This document shows, one piece after another, positions 1-4,743 of a stretch of DNA of 5,057 nt; position 1 is the stretch's first letter; each line of letters begins with the position of its first letter. The position numbers were made by a program, and so were the translations under genes. The notes below the pieces were generated by a model, which made no database searches, was not told the DNA's origin, and was given only the letters and a program-made list of their open reading frames with translations. The DNA is from an uncultured Oscillospiraceae bacterium (GTDB lineage: Bacteria > Bacillota > Clostridia > Oscillospirales > Oscillospiraceae), in NCBI GenBank assembly GCA_910583885.1, contig CAJUAC010000122.1, positions 1 through 5,057 of the forward strand. Reading direction: 5' to 3'.

Positions 1-1031
1 CCGCCGCCCGTGTGGCCTGCGAGGTCATGGCCACCGCCGGGAAGATCATCGTGGCTGGGGAGATCACCGCCAGGGAGCTGCCGGACATCCCCGCCATCGT
101 GTGCCGGACTGTTCGGGAAACCGGCTATGGATCGGACTATGAGGTGGAGGTCATCACCCATGACCAGAGCGGCGACATCGCCAGTGCTGTTTCTCAGGAT
201 ACCCAGATGGGCGCCGGCGACCAGGGCATCGTGTACGGTTTCGCCTGTTCGGAGACGGCGGAGCTGCTGCCCCTGCCCGTGGTGCTGGCCCACCGGCTGA
301 CGCTGCTGCTCGCCAACGTCCGCAGGACGGGGACCATCCAGGGCCTGGGGCCGGACGGCAAGGCCCAGGTGTCCGTGGAATACCAGAACGGCAAGCCCCA
401 CCGGATCGCCGCTGTGGTGGTCTCCTGCCAGCACGATGCGGACAAGAGCCTGGACGAGCTGCGCCGGGAGACTATCCGCCACATTATCGTCCCTGCCCTG
501 CGGGATCTGTACCCGGACCACAAGACGGAAGTTTTCATCAATCCCTCCGGACGGTTCGTGCTGGGCGGCTTCGAGGCGGACACCGGCCTGACGGGCCGGA
601 AGCTGATGGCAGACACCTACGGTGGGCTGGCCCCTCATGGCGGCGGGGCGCTGTCCGGGAAGGATGGGAGCAAGGTGGACCGCAGCGGGGCCTACATGGC
701 CCGATACATCGCCAAAAACATTGTGGCCGCTGGTCTGGCGGAGCGCTGCACCGTCAGCCTTGCCTACGCCATCGGCAGGGCCGAGCCGGTGGCTGTGGAC
801 ATTAACGCCCACCAGACCGGCAAGTACCCGGAGGCTGTGCTGGCGCAGGCCGTCCGGACTGTATTCGATCTGACCCCCGCCGGGATGATCTCCGCCCTGG
901 GGCTGGACCGGCCTATCTTCGCCCGGTTCTGCAACTACGGCCACTTCACCCACCAGGACGCCCCCTGGGAGCAGACCGACCGGGCCGCCGCGTTGGTGGA
1001 CGCTGTGGGAGGTGACCGATCCAATGGATGA
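1..1031 (+). CDS. metK: S-adenosylmethionine synthetase (methionine adenosyltransferase), 5'-partial
   Basis: This enzyme makes S-adenosylmethionine from methionine and ATP in the cytoplasm. The frame is open from the first bases (first full codon at 3-5) and ends at TGA 1029-1031. The first visible residues, AARVACE, align with about residue 37 of E. coli MetK, so roughly the first 36 residues, including the N-terminal catalytic His region, lie outside the window. Family landmarks in order are AGEIT, the ATP-binding GAGDQG (nt 210-227), INPSGRFVLGG, GLTGRK, DTYGG, HGGGALSGKD, KVDRS, ARYIAKNIVAAGLA, AYAIG and a C-terminal YGHF. The usual glycine-rich signature GGGAFSxKD reads GGGALSGKD here, a Phe-to-Leu change. 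The GTG at 12 is an internal Val codon, not a start. Codons are strongly G/C-ending. The gene overlaps the next one by 8 bp. A mobile-element copy beside a DNA methyltransferase suggests methyl-donor supply (inference). Family identity is very secure. Confidence 0.96.
   Translation, partial: AARVACEVMATAGKIIVAGEITARELPDIPAIVCRTVRETGYGSDYEVEVITHDQSGDIASAVSQDTQMGAGDQGIVYGFACSETAELLPLPVVLAHRLTLLLANVRRTGTIQGLGPDGKAQVSVEYQNGKPHRIAAVVVSCQHDADKSLDELRRETIRHIIVPALRDLYPDHKTEVFINPSGRFVLGGFEADTGLTGRKLMADTYGGLAPHGGGALSGKDGSKVDRSGAYMARYIAKNIVAAGLAERCTVSLAYAIGRAEPVAVDINAHQTGKYPEAVLAQAVRTVFDLTPAGMISALGLDRPIFARFCNYGHFTHQDAPWEQTDRAAALVDAVGGDRSNG
1007..1015 (+). promoter_or_regulatory. Ribosome binding site deciding the start at 1024
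   Basis: GGGAGGTGA lies inside the 3' end of metK, 8 bases before ATG 1024. It overlaps the in-frame GTG at 1012, which therefore cannot be served by it. This favours 1024 as the start and implies translational coupling to metK. Confidence 0.7.
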
Positions 1032-1443
1032 CGGAATGGATTATGACGTTCAGACCACAGTAAATTTCCGGCTGGACTTTGACGGCTCCGGCGAGTTCAA
1101 TGTGCTGCTGCTCCCGGACATCCAGAAACAGTTTACGCAGCACGTCAAAAAAGTCTATGAGCGGGATGATACTCTGGGCAGCGGCTACGTCTCCAGCAAT
1201 CTGAATTTCCATTTTGATGGCCGTATGGTGCAGCTGGAATATACCTTTTCCTGCCATGACGAAAACGCGGCTGAAGCGGAGAGCTTCTCCGCCTACTGTG
1301 TGCGGTGTATTCAGGAGAAGCTGGAGGGGTTTGGCTGCAAGATCAGGAAGATCGACTGCAAGGCCGAGGAGGCGGATATGTCATGGCTGGACCAGCTGGA
1401 GGACAAAAATATTCGGCCCCAGGCAGCCTACGGCAGAGGATAA
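1024..1443 (+). CDS. Unknown protein, 139 aa, C-terminus possibly altered by a frameshift
   Basis: I do not recognise this family. The start at ATG 1024 is chosen because GGGAGGTGA sits 8 bases upstream; GTG 1012 overlaps that site, and ATG 1036 is a weaker choice. The protein is soluble, with no signal peptide or membrane segment. The N-terminal half alternates hydrophobic and polar residues as in a beta sheet (TVNFRLDF, FNVLLL, LNFHFDG, VQLEYTFSC). An acidic, probably helical part follows (AEAESFSAYCVRCIQEKLEGF), ending in WLDQLEDKNIRPQAAYGRG. Three Cys residues in the second half show no paired metal motif. It overlaps metK by 8 bp and is followed by a 54-base gap before the PP-loop gene. 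In the +1 frame, that gap encodes a Lys-rich tail ending in a TGA right at the next start, so the gene may have lost its natural C-terminus. Confidence 0.75.
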   Translation: MDDGMDYDVQTTVNFRLDFDGSGEFNVLLLPDIQKQFTQHVKKVYERDDTLGSGYVSSNLNFHFDGRMVQLEYTFSCHDENAAEAESFSAYCVRCIQEKLEGFGCKIRKIDCKAEEADMSWLDQLEDKNIRPQAAYGRG

Positions 1444-1484
1444 GTCCGGCAAAAAGTCTGCTGCCAAGAAGAAAGCGTCCAGAC

Positions 1485-1489
1485 AGGAG
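1485..1489 (+). promoter_or_regulatory. Ribosome binding site deciding the GTG start at 1498
   Basis: AGGAG is spaced 8 bases from GTG 1498 but only 2 bases from the in-frame GTG 1492, so 1498 is the better start for the PP-loop gene. Confidence 0.6.
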
Positions 1490-1497
1490 CGGTGACG

Positions 1498-2244
1498 GTG
1501 GAGCGGCCCAAGTTTATTGCCTCATGCTCATTCGGGAAAGATTCGTTGGCCGCCATTTTGCTTGCAAAAGAGCATGGAGAACCTCTGGATGAGGTGATCT
1601 ACTGCGAAGTGATGTTCGACAGGAGTATCTCCGGCGAGGTGCCGGAGCATCGGGACTTCATCTACGAAACCGCCATTCCAAGGCTGGAGGAGATGGGAGT
1701 CAGGATCATCATCCTGCGCTCGAAAAAGACTTATGTGGATCTGTTCACCGGACGGGTCACCCGCGGCCCCAAGAAGGGCATGGTGCGCTCCTTCCCCGTC
1801 TGCGGCAGATGCGCTGTCCAGCGGGACTGCAAGGCCCAGCCTATCCAGCGGTATCGGAAAACCCTGCCGCCCGGAACGATCCAATATATCGGCTATGCTA
1901 GAGATGAACCGGAACGGCTGCTGCGGCTGGAGGACGGCAGACAGGTATCGCTGCTGGCAAAATACAATTTTACCGAAAAAGACGCACGGGAGTTCTGCCA
2001 AAAGGCGGGACTCCTTTCGCCTGTCTACGACTTCACCAACCGGGGCGGCTGCTGGTTCTGCCCCAACGCCAAGATGCCGGAGCTGCGCCACCTCTATGAC
2101 CATCACCCGGACCTGTGGGCCAGAATGCTGGCCCTCCAGGCCATCCCCGGAAAGACAACGGAGAAGTTCAACCGCACCCAGAAGTTCTCTGATATAGACG
2201 CCATCTTCCGGCAGGAGGACGGGGATAGCGCGCAGGCGGCATAG
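1498..2244 (+). CDS. PP-loop ATPase of the PAPS reductase/DndC-like family, with CxxC pairs
   Basis: The 248-aa protein belongs to the adenine nucleotide alpha-hydrolase (PP-loop) superfamily, which contains PAPS/APS reductases, the DNA phosphorothioation enzyme DndC and tRNA sulfurtransferases such as TtcA. The PP-loop is CSFGKDSLA at residues 10-18, a variant of SGGKDS. Later motifs are CGRCAVQRDC (Cys 102, 105, 111), IGYARDEPERL (about 131-141), resembling the Gly/Arg/Glu motif of PAPS reductases, and GGCWFCPNAK (Cys 185, 188). The GCWFC motif resembles the Fe-S-binding GCWVC region of DndC. Five suitably placed Cys could hold a [4Fe-4S] cluster (inference). No C-terminal ECGLH-type catalytic Cys of true PAPS reductases is seen, so sulfate reduction is unlikely. 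The start is GTG 1498 from its SD spacing; GTG 1492 would add two residues. The real substrate is unknown; nucleic-acid thiolation and another adenylation reaction are both possible. Confidence 0.88.
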   Translation: MERPKFIASCSFGKDSLAAILLAKEHGEPLDEVIYCEVMFDRSISGEVPEHRDFIYETAIPRLEEMGVRIIILRSKKTYVDLFTGRVTRGPKKGMVRSFPVCGRCAVQRDCKAQPIQRYRKTLPPGTIQYIGYARDEPERLLRLEDGRQVSLLAKYNFTEKDAREFCQKAGLLSPVYDFTNRGGCWFCPNAKMPELRHLYDHHPDLWARMLALQAIPGKTTEKFNRTQKFSDIDAIFRQEDGDSAQAA

Positions 2245-2251
2245 GCGGGGA

Positions 2252-2297
2252 TTGTTGGTATCGCTTCGTTTTGGCAGCTCATATTTGTTGGGTATCG
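2252..2297 (+). repeat. Imperfect direct repeat TTGTTGG(G)TATCG in the intergenic gap
   Basis: TTGTTGGTATCG (2252-2263) recurs as TTGTTGGGTATCG (2285-2297), with start points 33 bp apart. A partial third copy, TTGTTGTA, starts at 2326. A spacing near three helical turns would place a bound protein on the same DNA face. The repeat could be an operator, but no regulator is visible in the window. Confidence 0.45.
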
Positions 2298-2298
2298 T
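2271..2298 (+). promoter_or_regulatory. Weak sigma-70-type promoter candidate
   Basis: TTGGCA (2271-2276, five of six matches to TTGACA) is separated by 16 bases from TATCGT (2293-2298, four of six matches to TATAAT). It lies in the only AT-richer gap upstream of the gene at 2371, and its -10 part overlaps the second copy of the direct repeat. The -10 is poor, so this is only a candidate. Confidence 0.25.
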
Positions 2299-2354
2299 GA
2301 TAGCTTTCTCCTGAATAATCGGGTATTGTTGTAGCCAGAGAACCCAAAAATATC

Positions 2355-2361
2355 AAGGAGG
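2355..2361 (+). promoter_or_regulatory. Strong ribosome binding site deciding the start at 2371
   Basis: AAGGAGG is followed by a 9-base spacer to ATG 2371. The in-frame ATG at 2362 abuts the site directly and is too close to use, so 2371 is the start. Confidence 0.8.
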
Positions 2362-2370
2362 ATGACCAAC

Positions 2371-2805
2371 ATGACAAAAATCGAGAAACACCCCGCACCG
2401 GAGAAGCTGCTGCGTCAGATCACAGCGGAGACCATCAACGGCCTGGGGCTGGGCGGACCGGCTGACCACCCGACTATCACCACGATGGAGACTGGAGCCG
2501 GCCTCATTGCAAAGGCGTGGAATCTGCCCCAGGAGACTCTGCAAAGCAGCATCGACCTGATCCAGCGTCAGAAACAGAACATCCGCAGCGGCAGCGGGGA
2601 GAGCGTTCTCCCCCCGGACGAGGACTTGGAGAGTTACGATGGCCCCATGATCGTCGAACTGCTCTGGGGCCTGTTTGAGACAGCAGTCAAGCTGGAGGAT
2701 GCTCCGGACCGGGCCGCAATCCATGAGCTGGCAATCCTGATGGCGGACAGCCTGAGCCTGGACGAGTGGATCGAGGCGTGCGGGAATGGTGATGGGAAAA
2801 ATTAA
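2371..2805 (+). CDS. Unknown small acidic protein, 144 aa
   Basis: I do not recognise this family. The start at ATG 2371 has a near-perfect SD (AAGGAGG, 9-base spacer), making it one of the best-supported starts in the window. The protein is soluble and mostly predicted helical by eye. It has a Lys-rich N-terminus (MTKIEKHPAPEKLLRQ), a Gly-rich turn (GLGLGG, residues 25-30), a helix-like segment with QSSIDLIQRQKQN (about 58-70), a flexible Ser/Gly linker (about 72-78), then an acidic stretch and hydrophobic helices (GPMIVELLWGLFETAVKL, AIHELAILMADSLSLDEWIEA). No Cys pair or known catalytic motif is visible. It is the first gene after the intergenic gap that holds repeats and a promoter candidate, so it may open a new transcript. 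It is followed by a strong hairpin. Confidence 0.82.
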   Translation: MTKIEKHPAPEKLLRQITAETINGLGLGGPADHPTITTMETGAGLIAKAWNLPQETLQSSIDLIQRQKQNIRSGSGESVLPPDEDLESYDGPMIVELLWGLFETAVKLEDAPDRAAIHELAILMADSLSLDEWIEACGNGDGKN

Positions 2806-2813
2806 ATCAACCA

Positions 2814-2847
2814 GGAAGGGAGCTGTCCATAGGGACGGCTCCCTTCC
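2814..2847 (+). promoter_or_regulatory. Strong 15-bp intercistronic RNA hairpin
   Basis: Positions 2814-2828 pair with 2833-2847 (core arms GAAGGGAGCTGTCC and GGACGGCTCCCTTC) around a 4-base ATAG loop, with a single G-U wobble. It begins 9 bases after the TAA at 2803-2805. No T-run follows, so it is not a standard rho-independent terminator. It could protect mRNA ends or act in translation control, because its 3' arm can pair alternatively with the next SD. Confidence 0.8.
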
Positions 2848-2858
2848 CGTAGGGAAGG
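2842..2858 (+). promoter_or_regulatory. Alternative SD-sequestering hairpin upstream of the 2872 gene
   Basis: CCTTCCC (2842-2848) can pair with GGGAAGG (2852-2858) across a GTA loop. The second arm overlaps the SD AGGAG (2856-2860) of the gene at 2872. Because CCTTCC is also the 3' arm of the larger hairpin, the two structures exclude each other. The large hairpin frees the SD and the small one hides it. The base pairing is seen directly; the regulatory role is inferred. Confidence 0.5.
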
Positions 2859-2871
2859 AGATGATCCAGCT

Positions 2872-3495
2872 ATGAGCAACATAAAATACGAGATCACGGA
2901 CATCGCTCACGAGAAGTACCCCTTCCTCCACCGCATCCGCGCTCTGCAGGACATCGGCAGCGAGATCAAGGCCGGTGACCTGGGCGGCTTTGTGGAGTGC
3001 GAGAGCAACCTGTCTTTCGAGACGGGAGATGACGCCTGGATCTTTGACAATGCCATCGCTGCCGGTGAAGGCTGTGTGGACAAAGGCTCCATCCTGCGGG
3101 AGAGGGCCATTGTCTGCGGCTGTGCTTATGTGTCCTGCGACACGGAAATGTCCGGCGATTCCAGAGCCGAGGATTACGCTTACATCGGGGGAGCCAGACT
3201 GAGCCACTGTGCGCGGGTTTCCGACCACGGCAAGGCCCTTCAATCCTACAAAACCAAGATTGCGCCCATCCTCACCGGAAGCTGCGCTGTCTATGGCGAG
3301 GTGAGGGGCGATGTGATGCTGACCGGGAGTGTGGTGGTGATCATGGATGAGAGGATCTCCAACGACTCCCTGGACACCCTGTCCATTGATGAGCGGGGGC
3401 GCACGATCCTCCGCGCCCCTTCACGGGATGAGCTGACTCCCCACCGCTCTAAGGGAAAACAAAAGAAGCCGACGAATAGGGGCCAAGAAAGATGA
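2872..3495 (+). CDS. Left-handed beta-helix-like repeat protein
   Basis: The 207-aa protein resembles a group seen in phage and bacterial genomes that starts with LHRIRAL-DxG, then AGDLGGW(I/V)E and NLS, followed by short repeats of alternating small and hydrophobic residues forming a parallel beta helix. Here these are LHRIRALQDIG (19-29), AGDLGGFVE (34-42) and NLS (46-48), then degenerate repeats such as AWIFDNA, AIVCGCAYVSC, AYIGGARL, CARVSDHG and a later block TGSCAVYGEVRGDVMLTG (about 135-152). Repeats are less regular than usual and Cys-rich. The C-terminus is basic (RSKGKQKK). There is no signal peptide. ATG 2872 has AGGAG 11 bases upstream, which may be hidden by RNA pairing. The stop overlaps the next start as ATGA. 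The molecular role is unknown; hexapeptide-type acyltransferase activity is not supported because the repeats are irregular and no catalytic residue is evident. Confidence 0.82.
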   Translation: MSNIKYEITDIAHEKYPFLHRIRALQDIGSEIKAGDLGGFVECESNLSFETGDDAWIFDNAIAAGEGCVDKGSILRERAIVCGCAYVSCDTEMSGDSRAEDYAYIGGARLSHCARVSDHGKALQSYKTKIAPILTGSCAVYGEVRGDVMLTGSVVVIMDERISNDSLDTLSIDERGRTILRAPSRDELTPHRSKGKQKKPTNRGQER

Positions 3496-3701
3496 AGATC
3501 CGAAATCCGCAGGGATACCAGACCTGCCTCCACAGCAGGAAGCGGAAGCAGGCCCCCTGGCGGGTCACCAGCGGCTGTGACAACCGGGCGTGTCTGTTCA
3601 CCGGGCGGCACTACGAGCTGCCAAACCATACGGTCTGCATAACCTGCCCATCTTACTGTGAGGACAAAAGCAGTTCCAGCAGAGGGAAGGGGGACGGCTA
3701 A
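3492..3701 (+). CDS. Small Cys-rich protein, possible zinc-binding, 69 aa
   Basis: Unrecognised small basic protein. It has six Cys in 69 residues: C12, C29, C34, C49, C52 and C56, with the pattern C-x4-C (29-34) followed by C-x2-C-x3-C (CITCPSYC). With His14 and His46 available, this suits a zinc ribbon or knuckle (inference). The N-terminus is basic (SRKRKQ) and the C-terminus is a Ser/Lys/Gly tail. The start ATG overlaps the previous stop (ATGA), with AGGGG at 3478-3482, 9 bases upstream. The stop overlaps the next start as TAATG. This tight packing and the ordered Cys pattern support a real gene despite its size. It could bind nucleic acid or be a small regulator or inhibitor protein; nothing in the sequence decides between these. 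Confidence 0.75.
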   Translation: MKIRNPQGYQTCLHSRKRKQAPWRVTSGCDNRACLFTGRHYELPNHTVCITCPSYCEDKSSSSRGKGDG

Positions 3702-3982
3702 TGGATCTCCACATGAGAGACTTTGACGGGACCACCTTCGGGATGTCTGTGGAGGCGCCCTCCCCGGCGTTCAGGCGGATGAAGAAAAACGCTTTCACAG
3801 GAAAAATCAAGCCCCGTGGGAGTTGGGTCGAGAGGACCGTCCGCTGTGTCCGGGCAGCCGATGTGGCTGCAGTCATGGGAAAGGTCGGATGGCTGGTCAG
3901 AGAATTGCGGTGCATGGAGACGATCCGCTGGGGCAATGACGGTACAGAATATTACATCATTTACGAGAAAGAAGGCCATTAG
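3701..3982 (+). CDS. Unknown small basic protein, 93 aa
   Basis: Unrecognised protein. ATG 3701 follows AAGGGGG (3687-3693) with a 7-base spacer and overlaps the preceding TAA by one base, so the start is well supported; ATG 3713 is a possible internal alternative. The protein is Arg/Lys-rich (AFRRMKKN, GKIKPRG, RTVRCVRA) with a probable helix (AADVAAVMGKVGWLVREL) and a C-terminal beta-like end (GTEYYIIYEKEGH). Two Cys (49, 71) form no metal motif, and there is no signal peptide or membrane span. Basic character and position in an accessory operon suggest nucleic-acid contact, but only as a guess. Just past its stop, the +1 frame continues as a Lys/Arg-rich segment to a TGA that overlaps the next possible small ORF, noted separately. 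Confidence 0.72.
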   Translation: MDLHMRDFDGTTFGMSVEAPSPAFRRMKKNAFTGKIKPRGSWVERTVRCVRAADVAAVMGKVGWLVRELRCMETIRWGNDGTEYYIIYEKEGH

Positions 3983-4030
3983 ACGCAGCCCACCCCGCAG
4001 GCAGGCTTCACAGAAAGGCCCAGTGGCACG

Positions 4031-4120
4031 ATGAGCAGTGAGCAGAAGGATTCCCTGCCAGAAGGATATGGGAAGATCCCTGCGGGATACCTGGGTGGAT
4101 CACCATCCGGCTGTCAGTAG
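4031..4120 (+). CDS. Doubtful 29-codon small ORF in the 3983-4158 gap
   Basis: ATG 4031 opens a 29-residue frame, beginning MSSEQKDSLPEGYGKIPAGY and ending in GGSPSGCQ before TAG 4118-4120. The only upstream purine match is AAAGG at 4014-4018, 12 bases away, so initiation would be weak. The start does not touch gene 3701-3982. It might instead be a gene remnant. The rest of the gap (3983-4030, 4121-4158) shows no promoter or terminator I can support. Confidence 0.25.
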   Translation: MSSEQKDSLPEGYGKIPAGYLGGSPSGCQ

Positions 4121-4145
4121 AAAAAAGCTGTATGAAAAGAAAAAT

Positions 4146-4151
4146 GGGGGG
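4146..4151 (+). promoter_or_regulatory. G-run ribosome binding site deciding the start at 4159
   Basis: Six consecutive G lie 7 bases before ATG 4159. The in-frame ATGs at 4132 and 4144 have only A-rich sequence upstream, so 4159 is preferred. A pure G-run is an unusual SD. Confidence 0.55.
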
Positions 4152-4158
4152 TATCAGC

Positions 4159-4743
4159 ATGAGCGATAAAACAATAGCGCAGATCAACACAGATGACTTG
4201 CGGCGTATGGACAGCCAGGAGGGGCTGATCCTCCAGAGCTGCGGCGGCTCACTCCAGGAGTGGGTGGACGGCATCAACGGCCTGCTTACCGAGGCCGGCA
4301 TCCTGCTGGAGGGCAGTAAGTTTGAGAACGTGTCCTCTTTCCAGCACGATGGAATGACCTGTTTGCTGTTCCCTTTCGAGAGGGTGGCTCTGGATGTGAA
4401 CAGACTGGCCATGTGGCGGCTCCAGACCCATAGCCAGTTCGGTGGCACATGGCTGTCTGACTTCGTCCCCAACCGGCTGGGCGGCTTTGTGCAGAAACCG
4501 AAGATGGAGCTGGCAGGACACGATGGCAATATCTTCTCCATTATGGGACGTGCCTCCGTCCTGCTGCAGATGGCGGGTATGACCGCCGAGAACAAGGAGA
4601 TGGTTGAGCGTGTCACCTCCTGCGAGGACTATAACAAGGCCCTGCGCATTATCAGCGAGTATGTGGAGACGGAACTGTCTCCCAAACCCGAACCTCAAAA
4701 ATCCACAAAAAAGAAGAAAGGAAGGAATGCCCATGAACGATAA
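4159..4743 (+). CDS. Conserved unknown protein of clostridial accessory elements, 194 aa
   Basis: I recall similar proteins, with no known function, from clostridial mobile elements; key stretches are EGLILQSCGGSLQEWVDGIN (21-40), LAMWRLQTHSQFGGTWLSDF (83-102), NRLGGF (105-110), DGNIFSIMGRAS (122-133) and YNKALRIISEYVE (158-170). The DGNIF...EYVE half looks helical and could be a separate small domain. There is no signal peptide or membrane span. The C-terminus is a disordered Pro/Lys tail (PKPEPQKSTKKKKGRN) whose codons also carry the SD of the methyltransferase. The start at 4159 is chosen for its G-run SD; 4132 would add MKRKMGGIS. The stop overlaps the methyltransferase start by 11 bp, so the two are likely translated together, hinting at a link to DNA modification (inference). 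The function is not known and no catalytic motif is visible. Confidence 0.83.
   Translation: MSDKTIAQINTDDLRRMDSQEGLILQSCGGSLQEWVDGINGLLTEAGILLEGSKFENVSSFQHDGMTCLLFPFERVALDVNRLAMWRLQTHSQFGGTWLSDFVPNRLGGFVQKPKMELAGHDGNIFSIMGRASVLLQMAGMTAENKEMVERVTSCEDYNKALRIISEYVETELSPKPEPQKSTKKKKGRNAHER
4717..4726 (+). promoter_or_regulatory. Ribosome binding site for the DNA methyltransferase
   Basis: AAAGGAAGGA lies inside the Lys-rich tail of the upstream gene, 6 bases before ATG 4733. The in-frame ATG at 4727 directly abuts it, so 4733 is the favoured start. Confidence 0.65.

Noticed and set aside
1012..1023. GTG 1012 as start of the 139-aa protein
   Set aside because: It overlaps the SD itself; ATG 1024 has the proper spacing.
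1528..2106. 192-codon minus-strand open frame
   Set aside because: It is antisense to the PP-loop gene, whose motifs are unambiguous; no motif is seen in the reverse product.
2814..2847. Hairpin as a rho-independent terminator
   Set aside because: The stem is strong but it is followed by CGTAGGGAAGG, with no T-run, and the next gene starts 25 bases downstream.
2353..3243. 296-codon open frame on the minus strand
   Set aside because: It runs across two well-supported + strand genes and the hairpin, shows no recognisable domain, and lies opposite strong SD-led starts; long antisense frames are common in GC-rich DNA.
4075..4087. ATCCC-TGC-GGGAT small hairpin in the 3983-4158 gap
   Set aside because: A 5-bp stem with no T-tract or conserved context is expected by chance.
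4008..4616. 202-codon minus-strand open frame
   Set aside because: It is antisense to the conserved protein at 4159-4743 and its Ser/Pro/Leu-rich content is typical of an antisense shadow.
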